Assembly: GCA_034430415.1 (NCBI GenBank)
Contig: DAOUEN010000111.1
Coordinates: forward strand, 1-25,347
Source: JADFUZ01 sp034430415
GTDB lineage: Bacteria > Chloroflexota > Dehalococcoidia > GIF9 > AB-539-J10
Length of the DNA stretch: 25,347 bases
Reading direction: 5' to 3'
The first letter of the stretch is position 1. Each line of letters begins with the position of its first letter. A program made the translations under genes and the position numbers. The notes under the pieces are model-generated. The model was not told the DNA's origin, did no database searches, and worked only from the letters and a program-made list of their open reading frames with translations. This document shows, in pieces, positions 6,652 through 14,577 of this stretch.

Positions 6652-6673
6652 ATTATGAACATATGTCAATAAC
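6652..6673. promoter_or_regulatory. Candidate operator: imperfect palindrome upstream of the DUF134 operon
   Basis: A 22-bp imperfect palindrome centred on CATATG has outer arms ATTATGAA and TCAATAAC (5 of 8 positions complementary). It overlaps the predicted transcription start region of the minus-strand operon and lies between divergent genes, so it is a reasonable site for the DUF134 protein. There is no direct evidence of binding. Confidence 0.35.
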
Positions 6674-6674
6674 A

Positions 6675-6704
6675 AGTCTAGCACCCACCCCGCGACCATG
6701 TCAA
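6675..6704 (-). promoter_or_regulatory. Candidate sigma-A promoter of the iron-sulfur operon
   Basis: On the minus strand a perfect TTGACA (6704-6699) is followed after 18 nt by TAGACT (6680-6675), a 4/6 match to TATAAT. An alternative pairing uses TAGACT as the -35 and CATAAT (6657-6652) as the -10 with a 17-nt spacer. Either places the start site at about 6645-6668, upstream of the ATG at 6625. Confidence 0.4.
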
Positions 6705-6735
6705 ATCCCCTCTATCGTTCCGTTTGAAAAAACCG

Positions 6736-7032
6736 ATGGCTGGTGCTACAAAATACAACATGGATCACATAGAGCTATGCCCGGACCTCTCCCGTTGCAT
6801 ACAAACGGTAGCCAGAGAAGAATTCTGGGCTTCGGTGAACACCTTGATGGCCAGTGAGCAGGAGAGCGAGGATTTGCAGCAAAGGGTCGAGCTTCTCAGG
6901 GCCTTTCTGGAATCAATGGATTTCAAAGAACTACGACGGCAAAGCGAAGAACACCTGACACAGGGACAAAGAGTTAAGTTCCTGGTCTACTGGAAGCAGT
7001 CCGAGCCAGGCTACGATATGATAGTGAGCTAG
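6736..7032 (+). CDS. Small protein of unknown function, divergent from the DUF134 operon
   Basis: About 98 aa from the ATG at 6736; a TTG at 6724 and an ATG at 6760 (MDHIELCPDLSRC) are alternatives, and none has a strong SD. The sequence is acidic and mostly helical, with Cys residues in LCPDLSRC near the N-terminus and a C-terminal RVKFLVYWKQSEPGYDMIVS. I recognise no family. Its position, back to back with the regulator across a shared 110-nt region, suggests it may belong to the same regulon. Its stop codon and the ispF stop share one CTAG (7029-7032), so the two genes converge with a 4-bp overlap. Confidence 0.65.
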   Translation: MAGATKYNMDHIELCPDLSRCIQTVAREEFWASVNTLMASEQESEDLQQRVELLRAFLESMDFKELRRQSEEHLTQGQRVKFLVYWKQSEPGYDMIVS

Positions 7033-7499
7033 CTTCGGACTAGGGCCACGGATTGAGATGCTATCCCTTCCTCTCTGCCGACAAAGCCCAGGCCGTTGGT
7101 GGTAGTAGCCTTGATTGTGACTCGAGCAGGCTCCAGACCCAGCGCCTGACTGATCCTATCCCTCATTCCAGGGATGAACTGTGACAGCCTGGGACTCTGA
7201 GCCACAATAGTGGTGTCGATGTTGACTACCTCATAGCCTTTCGCCTGGACCATCTCGCTGACTTGGCCCAACAACAACAAGCTGGAGATCCCTTTGTATT
7301 CTGATTCCTCCGGAGGAAATTGGGTGCCAATATCACCGAGGTCGGCAGCACCGCACAAGGCATCTATTATGGAGTGAGTCGCCACGTCGGCATCGCTCCA
7401 TCCCAGCAGTCCCCTGTCAGAAGGAATCTCAACGCCTCCCAGAACCAGCTTCCGCCCCTGTACCAGAGGGTGACTGTCATAGCCGATCCCGACTCTCAT
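7029..7499 (-). CDS. ispF: 2-C-methyl-D-erythritol 2,4-cyclodiphosphate synthase
   Basis: IspF converts CDP-methylerythritol 2-phosphate to the 2,4-cyclodiphosphate in the MEP isoprenoid pathway. MRVGIGYDSHPL supplies the metal-binding Asp and His, VATHSIIDALCGAADLGDIGTQFP the third His, and IKATTTNGLGFVGREEGI is the conserved C-terminal stretch. I take the ATG at 7499 (156 aa), which begins at the normal family start and has GGGGGAGA just upstream. An in-frame start at 7523 would add eight unusual residues and overlap ispD. It follows ispD by 16 nt. Confidence 0.95.
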   Translation of the reverse strand: MRVGIGYDSHPLVQGRKLVLGGVEIPSDRGLLGWSDADVATHSIIDALCGAADLGDIGTQFPPEESEYKGISSLLLLGQVSEMVQAKGYEVVNIDTTIVAQSPRLSQFIPGMRDRISQALGLEPARVTIKATTTNGLGFVGREEGIASQSVALVRS

Positions 7500-7515
7500 T
7501 TCTCCCCCACCCATA

Positions 7516-8184
7516 CTAGACAATAACCTCCGCTAGCATCAAATCCTCAGGCGTGGTCACCTTGATGTTCCGGTAGCTGCCCATGTAGAGCTTCACTTTG
7601 CCTTCTCTGCGCTCCACCGCTGCGGCGTCATCGCTGACCTCTGTTGCGAGTTCTTGGTAGGCTTGAGTTATCACGTCAAAGGAAAATACCTGAGGAGTCT
7701 GTATCGCCCATAGTCTCCCCCGCTCAAGCGTTGCAGTAACCAGTCCGGTGTCATCGGCAAGCTTGATGGTGTCCTTCACCGGCACCGCGGCCACAGCAGC
7801 ACCGGTTTCCCTGGCTGCCTCCACCCCGTTCCAAATCAACTCCGGCGTCAGAAAGGGGCGAGCGCCATCGTGAATCACAGCCCATCCGCAATTACGCAGC
7901 TGGCGTATTCCTTCCTTCACCGAGTCTTGTCGCCGCGGGCCGCCAAGGCATACACTGGCCTTGGTCCAAGCTCTCTCTTCCACCAATCTCTCCCCCAGCT
8001 TCATGTTGCGTTCAGGTAACACAATGACTATTTGCTGCACCAGGGTGCATCCCTGGCAGACATCTACCGACCAGGCCAAGAGAGGCTTGCCCCTCAACAG
8101 GACGGACATTTTGTCTCTGCCGCCCATCCGTTCACTGCTACCGGCAGCCACGATGACAGCCCCTACCCCACAAATCCTGTCCAC
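7516..8184 (-). CDS. ispD: 2-C-methyl-D-erythritol 4-phosphate cytidylyltransferase
   Basis: The protein is 222 aa with a GTG start 3 nt after the radA stop. IspD makes CDP-methylerythritol from MEP and CTP. The CTP-binding loop is VIVAAGSSERMGGRDK near the N-terminus; VIHDGARPFLTPELI and AVPVKDTIKLAD follow, and the C-terminal IKVTTPEDLMLAEVIV is the family's usual ending. Length is normal. radA-ispD-ispF adjacency is also common in Firmicutes, so the operon order is ancestral-looking. Confidence 0.95.
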   Translation of the reverse strand: MDRICGVGAVIVAAGSSERMGGRDKMSVLLRGKPLLAWSVDVCQGCTLVQQIVIVLPERNMKLGERLVEERAWTKASVCLGGPRRQDSVKEGIRQLRNCGWAVIHDGARPFLTPELIWNGVEAARETGAAVAAVPVKDTIKLADDTGLVTATLERGRLWAIQTPQVFSFDVITQAYQELATEVSDDAAAVERREGKVKLYMGSYRNIKVTTPEDLMLAEVIV

Positions 8185-8187
8185 CTG

Positions 8188-9588
8188 CTATTCCCGTTTT
8201 GCTCGCTCAGTCAGGCCCAGGTGGAGAGCTTCCGCTACAGAGCCAGCTTCAATCAACTGAACTTCTGCATTATCAAGAGGAGGTCGGGATGACATCCTGG
8301 GCATGAGGCAAGACCTGAAACCTAACCTGACGACCTCAGCCACCCGTCTCTCCATCTGTGGCACAGCTCTGAGTTCGCCATTCAAGCCCACCTCCCCGAA
8401 AACGGCCAACCGCGGGAGAGGTTCACTATCCCAGAAGCTGGAGGCGATGGCCGAGGCAATGCCCAAATCAATCGCAGGTTCACTGATTCTCAAGCCGCCG
8501 GTGACATTGACTATTATGTCTTGATTTGAAAGCTTGAGCCTGGCACGTTTCGTAAGCACTGCGCTAATCAACAGAAGGCGATTGAAATCAATACCGTTGG
8601 CAATGCGCCTCGGCGGGCCAAGACCGGCAGGGGTGGTCAAGGCCTGAATCTCCACTAGCAGAGGACGGCTGCCCTCAATGGTAGGCACCACCACCGAGCC
8701 AACCGCTGCATCCCTGCACTGGGACAAGAAGACCAGGGACGGGTTCTCTACCGCTGTCAGTCCCTTTTGGCCCATCTCAAAGATACCCACCTCGTTGGTG
8801 GAACCGAAGCGGTTCTTCATCCCTCGCAACATCCGATACGCGCTAAATGGCTCGCCCTCCAGGTAAAGAACCACATCAACAATGTGCTCGAGCGCGCCAG
8901 GCCCAGCGATGGAGCCATCTTTGGTCACATGTCCACTCATAAATACAGGTACATCGTTCTGCTTTGCCCATTCCATCAACCTCAGGGTGCATTCACGCAC
9001 TTGACCGAGACTACCCGGCGATCCGGCCAGGTCTTCCAGATACATGGTTTGAATAGAGTCAATGACAACCAGCTTGGGCAGCAATTCCTGCAGGTATTGC
9101 AGGACAGCCGCTACGTTGGTCTCGGAGAAAATGAAAAGCCCTTCACCGCTCACGTCTAGTCTCTCGGCTCTCAGCTTGACCTGGCTAACAGACTCCTCTC
9201 CAGAGATGTAGGCCACGGGTTTCCTGCTGTCCGCCACCGCCGCCAGAACTTGGAGTAGGAGCGTAGATTTGCCTATTCCAGGCTCTCCACCGATGAGCAC
9301 CAGGGAACCTGGCACCATGCCGTCTCCGAGAACACGGTCCAATTCGGCGCAGCCAAGGCGAAGGCGAGAAAACGAACCGCCGTCCACCTTGGAGAGCTCT
9401 TCGGGCCTGTTAACTGTAGAATAGAGCCGAGTGGCTGGACTAGGGGATGAACTGACCTGAGTCTCTACGAAGCTATTCCAAGCTTGGCAACCGGGACATC
9501 GCCCCAACCATTTGGCGCTTTCCCTACCACACTGCTGACAAACAAAAACGCACCTGACTCTGGGCTTATCCCAATTGGTCGATTTCAA
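8188..9588 (-). CDS. radA: DNA repair protein RadA/Sms
   Basis: The protein is 466 aa. An N-terminal zinc finger (C17, C20, C31, C34: CQQCG and CPGC) precedes a RecA-like ATPase with Walker A GGEPGIGKST at 100-109, the RadA-specific KNRFGSTNEVGIFEM motif and a C-terminal Lon-like domain (VGLNGELRAVPQMERR). RadA promotes branch migration in recombination. The only usable start is TTG at 9588: the frame is closed by a TGA four codons upstream and no ATG or GTG precedes the zinc finger. The SD is weak. The gene lies 18 nt after the biotinyl protein. Confidence 0.95.
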   Translation of the reverse strand: MKSTNWDKPRVRCVFVCQQCGRESAKWLGRCPGCQAWNSFVETQVSSSPSPATRLYSTVNRPEELSKVDGGSFSRLRLGCAELDRVLGDGMVPGSLVLIGGEPGIGKSTLLLQVLAAVADSRKPVAYISGEESVSQVKLRAERLDVSGEGLFIFSETNVAAVLQYLQELLPKLVVIDSIQTMYLEDLAGSPGSLGQVRECTLRLMEWAKQNDVPVFMSGHVTKDGSIAGPGALEHIVDVVLYLEGEPFSAYRMLRGMKNRFGSTNEVGIFEMGQKGLTAVENPSLVFLSQCRDAAVGSVVVPTIEGSRPLLVEIQALTTPAGLGPPRRIANGIDFNRLLLISAVLTKRARLKLSNQDIIVNVTGGLRISEPAIDLGIASAIASSFWDSEPLPRLAVFGEVGLNGELRAVPQMERRVAEVVRLGFRSCLMPRMSSRPPLDNAEVQLIEAGSVAEALHLGLTERAKRE

Positions 9589-9606
9589 ATCGGCTATTCA
9601 GAGTAC

Positions 9607-9828
9607 TCAATACTCGATGACAGCTATCTTATCGCCGACCTTCACAACCTGGCCGACTGAGACTGCTACCTCTGTCGCTGACCCCTTCACCGGGGACAAT
9701 ATCGGATTCTCCATTTTCATGGCTTCTATTGTGCAAATTACTCCGCCTTCCTCAACAGCATTGCCCACCGCAACATTGACCTGCAATATCTTGCCGGGTA
9801 GCGGGGCCTCAATTATCTCTTGCGCCAT
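9607..9828 (-). CDS. Biotinyl (acyl-carrier-like) domain protein
   Basis: The protein is 73 aa, a single biotinyl/lipoyl-attachment domain. The biotinylation motif EAMKMEN places the target lysine at K38, flanked by the conserved LPGKILQVNVAVGNAVEEGG and VGQVVKVGDKIAVIEY strands. Such domains carry CO2 in acetyl-, propionyl- or pyruvate-type carboxylases and in Na+-pumping decarboxylases. No carboxylase or transferase gene adjoins it, so its partner enzyme is unknown. It starts 2 nt after the clpC stop, and its SD (AAGGAGGT) lies inside the last clpC codons, which implies translational coupling. Confidence 0.92.
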   Translation of the reverse strand: MAQEIIEAPLPGKILQVNVAVGNAVEEGGVICTIEAMKMENPILSPVKGSATEVAVSVGQVVKVGDKIAVIEY

Positions 9829-9830
9829 TT

Positions 9831-12284
9831 CTACAGGACCTCCTTAGCCAGCGAACGCATTACGATTTTCTCCTCGTCGCAAGTTACCTCTACGGTGTCT
9901 CCGGAGTGGAACTCACCTCGCAGTAAAGCTTCCGAGAGTTGGTCTTCCACCAGATTCTGGATCACGCGTCGCAGCGGACGGGCACCAAAGACCGGATCAT
10001 AGCCCTTCTTGCCGAGGAAATCCTTGGCTGCGTCGGTTACTTCCAAGGCAATGTCTTTCTCCTTAAGTGATGCGGCAACCTGAGCTAACATCAAGTCCAC
10101 TATCTTGCGGAGGTGTTCCTCGGTCAAGGCATGAAAGACAACAGTGGCGTCAATACGATTGAGAAACTCAGGGCGGAAGGTCTTCTTCATTTCTCCAAGC
10201 ACCTTCTCCTTCATCTTCTCATATTCCAACTGCTGTTTTCCTTCACTATCCCTATGAGCAGAGAAACCCACACTGCCACCACGCTTGATAAGTTCAGCAC
10301 CAATATTGCTGGTCATGACAATAATACTATTGCGAAAGTCAACGCGGCGTCCCTTGGCGTCAGCTAGGTGACCATCATCGAAGATCTGGAGCAAGATGTT
10401 GAACACATCGTAGTGCGCCTTCTCGATTTCATCGAGAAGAATACAGCAATAGGACTTCCGCCTCACCGCCTCAGTCAGTTGACCACCTTCATCATAGCCA
10501 ACATACCCTGGCGGTGCTCCGACCAAACGCGCCACAGTGTGGCGTTCCATGAACTCGGACATATCCAGCCTGATTAGCGCGTCTTCACTGCCGAACATGA
10601 ACTCTGCCAGGGCTCTCACCAGTTCGGTCTTCCCCACCCCGGTGGGACCCAAGAACGTAAAGGCACCAATTGGACGTCGCTTGTCTTTCAAGCCAGTCCG
10701 GGCTCTTCGCACAGCCTTGGCCACGGTGGTAATGGCTTCATCCTGGCCTATGATTCGACGGTGCAAGGCCTCTTCCATTTGAAGAAGGCGGCTGGTTTCA
10801 TCGCTGGTCAGCCGTACAACTGGAATCCCAGTCCACATACTGACCACATCGGCAATATCTTCAGCGGTAACCGTGGGCTTCCCTGCCTCCTGCTTGGCCC
10901 GCCATTCCTCTTCCATAGCAGCGGTCTTTTCCACCAATTGCAGTTCGCGGTTGCGCAGTTCGCTGGCATACTCATACTGTTGGCCAGCAATAGATTCCTC
11001 CTTTTCTTTACGCACGCTTTCCAGAACCCGCCTTGCTTCAGCCAAGCCAATTGGTGCACTACCCCGCATGATACGGACTCTGGAGCTGGCCTCATCCACC
11101 AAGTCAATAGCCTTGTCAGGTAGGAAGCGATCAGGTATGTATCTTGTGGCCAGCGAAGCTGCAGTCTCCAGGGCTTCATCACTGATATCCAGCCGGTGAA
11201 ACTCCTCATACCTATGCTTGATGCCACGCAGAATCTCCAGGGTCTCTTCCATAGTAGGCTCAGCCACTATGACAGTCTGGAATCTGCGCTCCAAGGCAGC
11301 ATCTTTCTCCACATACTTGCGGTAATCGTTCAGCGTGGTTGCACCGATGCATTGTATCTCACCGCGTGAGAGCGCAGGCTTGAGGAGATTCGCGGCGTCA
11401 ACAGCACCTTCGGCTGCGCCAGCACCCACGATAGTCTGCATTTCATCCACAAACAGAACACAATTCCCCGCAGCTTTCTCCTCCTCAATAACCTTCCTCA
11501 GCCTTTCTTCAAATTCGCCACGATATTTTGTCCCTGCCACCAAGGCACCCATGTCCAGGGCAACTATGCGCTTCCCTTGCAACACTTCGGGGACCTCTCC
11601 AGCTACTATACGTTGAGCCAGTCCTTCGACAACAGCCGTCTTTCCCACCCCCGGTTCACCTATTAGCGCCGGATTGTTCTTAGTACGGCGGCTCAGAATT
11701 TGAATCACTCTCTCGATTTCCTTGTTGCGTCCAATAATGGGGTCAAGCTTGTCCGCCCGCGCCAGGGCAGTCAGGTCTGTTCCAAGCTGGTCCAGGGTGG
11801 GCGTCCGCGTAGCAGCACGACCGGTGCGAGCATGTACCGCCTCACTTTTCATAAGTCGCCGGACTTCTTCGCGCGTCTGTTCCAGGGCAATCCCAAAGCT
11901 CTCCAACACGCTGCAAGCCACGCCCTCTTTCCCACACAGCAACCCCAGCAAAAGATGCTCGCTTCCTATGTAGTTGGAACTCAGTCGACGCGCCTCATCC
12001 ACGGCAAGCTCTATGGCTTTCTTCGCCCTGGGTGCGAGACTGATCTCTCCAACGGTCTGCTTGCCCCCTCGGCCAACCGCAAACTCCACCGCCGCCTGTA
12101 TCTTGTTCAACGGGACACCCAGATTGCCGAGCACTTTCGCCGCCACCCCGGACTCGTCGGCCACTATCCCCAGCAATATGTGTTCGGTATCAATATAGCT
12201 ATGCCCGAGCCGTTTGGCTTCCTCTTGAGCCCGCGTCAACACCTTGCGAGCTCCTTCCGAGAACCTTTCGAATCCGCTACTCAT
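9831..12284 (-). CDS. clpC: ATP-dependent Clp protease ATP-binding subunit ClpC
   Basis: The protein is 817 aa from the ATG at 12284 (SD GGTGA 8 nt upstream); a GTG at 12296 would add four residues. It has two Clp-N repeats (FERFSEGARKVLTRAQEEA; IDTEHILLG and GSEHLLLGLL), NBD1 Walker A GEPGVGKT at ~210, a short linker with a UVR-like segment (QQYEYASELRNRELQLVEK) and NBD2 with GPTGVGKT. GGSVGFSAHRD supplies the VGF loop that docks onto ClpP. ClpC unfolds substrates for ClpP; no clpP is in this window. Unlike the classic Gram-positive arrangement, ctsR, mcsA and mcsB are absent upstream, so regulation differs. Confidence 0.96.
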   Translation of the reverse strand: MSSGFERFSEGARKVLTRAQEEAKRLGHSYIDTEHILLGIVADESGVAAKVLGNLGVPLNKIQAAVEFAVGRGGKQTVGEISLAPRAKKAIELAVDEARRLSSNYIGSEHLLLGLLCGKEGVACSVLESFGIALEQTREEVRRLMKSEAVHARTGRAATRTPTLDQLGTDLTALARADKLDPIIGRNKEIERVIQILSRRTKNNPALIGEPGVGKTAVVEGLAQRIVAGEVPEVLQGKRIVALDMGALVAGTKYRGEFEERLRKVIEEEKAAGNCVLFVDEMQTIVGAGAAEGAVDAANLLKPALSRGEIQCIGATTLNDYRKYVEKDAALERRFQTVIVAEPTMEETLEILRGIKHRYEEFHRLDISDEALETAASLATRYIPDRFLPDKAIDLVDEASSRVRIMRGSAPIGLAEARRVLESVRKEKEESIAGQQYEYASELRNRELQLVEKTAAMEEEWRAKQEAGKPTVTAEDIADVVSMWTGIPVVRLTSDETSRLLQMEEALHRRIIGQDEAITTVAKAVRRARTGLKDKRRPIGAFTFLGPTGVGKTELVRALAEFMFGSEDALIRLDMSEFMERHTVARLVGAPPGYVGYDEGGQLTEAVRRKSYCCILLDEIEKAHYDVFNILLQIFDDGHLADAKGRRVDFRNSIIVMTSNIGAELIKRGGSVGFSAHRDSEGKQQLEYEKMKEKVLGEMKKTFRPEFLNRIDATVVFHALTEEHLRKIVDLMLAQVAASLKEKDIALEVTDAAKDFLGKKGYDPVFGARPLRRVIQNLVEDQLSEALLRGEFHSGDTVEVTCDEEKIVMRSLAKEVL

Positions 12285-12313
12285 TCCAGCTGTCACCCAC
12301 GCTTCCGATGTAA

Positions 12314-12342
12314 AGTATAGAGCATGCTACTACCTCAGTCAA
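12314..12342 (-). promoter_or_regulatory. Sigma-A promoter of clpC
   Basis: On the minus strand TTGACT (12342-12337) and TATACT (12319-12314) are separated by exactly 17 nt, predicting a start near 12307 and a short leader of about 20 nt before the ATG. No CtsR-like or CIRCE repeat overlaps it. Confidence 0.8.
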
Positions 12343-12354
12343 CCGAGCGGTAGC

Positions 12355-12383
12355 TTGAGACAGGGCCGACTTCATAGTACAAT
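12355..12383 (+). promoter_or_regulatory. Sigma-A promoter of rsmD-coaD-ferredoxin
   Basis: TTGAGA (12355-12360) and TACAAT (12378-12383) are 17 nt apart, predicting a start near 12390, about 17 nt before the rsmD ATG. It is divergent from the clpC promoter, with 12 nt between the two -35 boxes. Confidence 0.75.
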
Positions 12384-12406
12384 ACAGAGCGTCACAAAAG
12401 GCCAAC

Positions 12407-12955
12407 ATGCGAGTCGCTGGTGGTAAAGCAAAGGGAACTCAATTGAGAGTTCCCCCGGGACGATTGGTAAGACCGACAACCAGTCTAGCCAAGCAAGCCG
12501 TCTTTTCCTTGTTGGAGAGCACTGCGGCCCGTTGGCACAGAGTCCTCGACCTATTTGCCGGTAGCGGCGCACTTGGTATTGAGGCTCTGAGCCACAATGC
12601 CCAATGGGCTGACTTCGTCGAGCAAAGAAGGAAATGCTGCGACGTTATCACATACAACCTAGAAAAAGCTCAATTCTCGGACAAGGCTCACGTTTACTGC
12701 TGCAGCGTGAGCAGGGCTCTGGACTTCCTAAGCGACGAATATGATATTGTCTTCATGGATCCCCCCTACTCAGAGCCCTCAGTCAGCGCTCTGCTGGCTA
12801 CTCTGGCTGGATCGCAGCTTTTGGGAAAGGAAGCTATCGTGGTAGTTTGCCACGCCAACCGCTTTCCACTGGACTCGGATTATCGCGGAGTTCATCTAGC
12901 CAGGGAACGCCACTACGGCGATACCTTTATTTCTATGTACCGAATGGAGGTCTAG
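12407..12955 (+). CDS. rsmD: 16S rRNA (guanine(966)-N2)-methyltransferase RsmD
   Basis: The protein is 182 aa. It starts MRVAGGKAKGTQLRVPPG, then RPTTSLAKQAVFSLL, the SAM-binding VLDLFAGSGALGIEAL and the catalytic DPPY (IVFMDPPYSEPS). RsmD methylates G966 of 16S rRNA. AAAGG lies about 5 nt before the ATG. The gene is followed by coaD, a pairing conserved across many bacteria; the coaD SD is within the last rsmD codons. Confidence 0.95.
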   Translation: MRVAGGKAKGTQLRVPPGRLVRPTTSLAKQAVFSLLESTAARWHRVLDLFAGSGALGIEALSHNAQWADFVEQRRKCCDVITYNLEKAQFSDKAHVYCCSVSRALDFLSDEYDIVFMDPPYSEPSVSALLATLAGSQLLGKEAIVVVCHANRFPLDSDYRGVHLARERHYGDTFISMYRMEV

Positions 12956-12959
12956 TTCT

Positions 12960-13475
12960 ATGGCGACTGCGGTATATCCCGGTTCACTCGATCCTATCAC
13001 CAATGGGCACCTTGATGTTATCAGACGGGCATCAGCTCTTTTCGGTGAGCTGATTGTGGCTATCTACGACAGGCCGGAGAAACCGCTCCTTTTCTCCGTC
13101 GAAGAAAGGGTAGAGATGGCAAAGAAAGCTGTGACAGACCTGCCCAATGTCTATGTCACGTCCTTCAGCGGACTTGTGGTCGACTTCGTCCGCAGCACAA
13201 AGGCGAAGGTCATGGTAAGAGGCCTGAGGGCGAATTCCGACTTTGAGCGCGAGTTCGAAATGGCCCTGATGAACAAGAGCTTGGCACCAGACGTCGAACT
13301 CGCTTGTCTGATGACAAGCTTACAATATCAGTTCCTCAGTGCGAGCGTAATCAAGGAGGTAGCCAAGTTGGGAGGCTGCCTCGAAGGTATGGTTCCTGAT
13401 CACGTGGCCAGGGCCCTGAAAGATAAATTCTCCACCACTCCTCTTGAAGTTGCAAAAGACACTCCTAGCCATTAG
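12960..13475 (+). CDS. coaD: Phosphopantetheine adenylyltransferase
   Basis: The protein is 171 aa. It makes dephospho-CoA from 4'-phosphopantetheine and ATP, the penultimate step of CoA synthesis. YPGSLDPITNGHLDVI is the nucleotidyltransferase HxGH-type motif, VRGLRANSDFEREFEMA is the substrate region, and LSASVIKEVAKLGGCLEGMVP is the C-terminal motif (usually SSSxVKE). Length is normal. GGAGGT sits about 9 nt before the ATG, overlapping the rsmD stop. Confidence 0.96.
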   Translation: MATAVYPGSLDPITNGHLDVIRRASALFGELIVAIYDRPEKPLLFSVEERVEMAKKAVTDLPNVYVTSFSGLVVDFVRSTKAKVMVRGLRANSDFEREFEMALMNKSLAPDVELACLMTSLQYQFLSASVIKEVAKLGGCLEGMVPDHVARALKDKFSTTPLEVAKDTPSH

Positions 13476-13513
13476 AATAGGTCACCAAAATCCATGAGGA
13501 GGTAGCGTTACAC

Positions 13514-13774
13514 ATGGCGTACAAGATCACAGAGGATTGTATAAGCTGCGGGGCCTGTGAATCAGAGTGCAAGAATGAGGCCATCACCGAGGGTGAAGCT
13601 GTCTTTGTCATCGACCCTGGTAAGTGCACTGAATGCATAGGCTGGTTTGACTCATCCAAATGCGCCGAGGTCTGTCCAGTAGACGCCTGCATTCCTGACC
13701 CTGACCACGAAGAGACGAAGGACCAACTCCTGGAGAAGTGGCGCAAGCTACATCCAGGAGAGACACCGGCATAA
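13514..13774 (+). CDS. 2[4Fe-4S] ferredoxin (Allochromatium-type spacing)
   Basis: The protein is 86 aa. Cluster I ligands are C9, C12, C15 with C54; cluster II ligands are C38, C41, C50 with C19. Eight residues separate C41 and C50 (CTECIGWFDSSKC), the insertion that marks the low-potential Allochromatium/YfhL group. The helical C-terminal tail KDQLLEKWRKLHPGE is also typical. It is a soluble electron carrier. A GAGGAGGT SD lies ~11 nt before the ATG. It follows coaD by 38 nt and is convergent with proC, with only 8 nt between stops. Confidence 0.93.
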   Translation: MAYKITEDCISCGACESECKNEAITEGEAVFVIDPGKCTECIGWFDSSKCAEVCPVDACIPDPDHEETKDQLLEKWRKLHPGETPA

Positions 13775-13782
13775 GGCGGATA

Positions 13783-14574
13783 CTAGAGACGCTTAGCCTT
13801 TTCGTAGGCAGCAGCGGCAGCAGTCACGAGCAGGGAGCGAAATCCTCCCTTTTCCAGTTTTAGAAGTGCGTCAGCGGTGGTACCGCCTGGCGAAGTGACC
13901 ATGTTTCTCAACTCGGCAGGGTGCTTGCCCACCTTCTCGAGTACGTGGGTCGAACCAAGCACCGTTTGCAGTACCAGCTTCTCGGCCATTTTGCGCGGTA
14001 GGCCAATGTGGACACCGGCGTCGATAAGCGCCTCAATGAAAAGAAACACATAGGCCGGGCCACTGCCACTCAGAGCTGTAGCCATATCTATGTACTTTTC
14101 GTTCTCAACGTAGACTTCTTCGCCCAGACTTCGGAGAACTGACCGGGCTATCTCCTTCTGTTCTGGCCCGACTTCAGCACTTGCTGTCCATACCGTCATC
14201 CCCTCACCAATCTGTGCCGGCATGTTGGGCATAGCCCTGACTATACAAGAAGGTGCCAACCCGTCATGTAAGGTGGACAGGCTGGCGCCAGCTACAATCG
14301 ACAGCACGAGCTGTTGAGACGAAGGGCTACCTATCTCATCCATTGCCTGAAGCAAATCCTGAGGCTTGACAGCGAGGACAATCAAGTCAGCCCCATCCAC
14401 CACCTGCCTGCTATCAGAATAAGCGCTAACTCCATACTCACTGTTCATCGCATCTCTCCGCGAAGCAGCGACATCGCTCACAGTGATATCCTGAACCGCA
14501 ACGACACCCTTCGCCAAGAGACACCTCACCATCGCCTCCCCCATAGTTCCGCCTCCAACAACAGCTATCTTCAT
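13783..14574 (-). CDS. proC: Pyrroline-5-carboxylate reductase
   Basis: The protein is 263 aa. It reduces pyrroline-5-carboxylate to proline with NAD(P)H. The N-terminal Rossmann motif is VVGGGTMGEAMV; IVRAMPNMPAQIGEGMTV and ALSGSGPAYVFLFIEALIDAG follow, and the C-terminal dimerisation region has TSPGGTTADAL. It begins 3 nt after the leuS stop, so the two are probably co-transcribed. Confidence 0.96.
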   Translation of the reverse strand: MKIAVVGGGTMGEAMVRCLLAKGVVAVQDITVSDVAASRRDAMNSEYGVSAYSDSRQVVDGADLIVLAVKPQDLLQAMDEIGSPSSQQLVLSIVAGASLSTLHDGLAPSCIVRAMPNMPAQIGEGMTVWTASAEVGPEQKEIARSVLRSLGEEVYVENEKYIDMATALSGSGPAYVFLFIEALIDAGVHIGLPRKMAEKLVLQTVLGSTHVLEKVGKHPAELRNMVTSPGGTTADALLKLEKGGFRSLLVTAAAAAYEKAKRL

Positions 14575-14577
14575 GTC

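Noticed and set aside
6624..6857. Plus-strand 77-codon frame across the divergent promoter region
   Set aside because: It would run through the promoter and overlap the start of the small divergent gene in another frame, and it shows no motif or SD.
7029..7032. Convergent stops sharing CTAG (also at 19817-19820)
   Set aside because: Seen twice, but overlapping TAG stops in a CTAG palindrome are an ordinary outcome of tight convergent packing.
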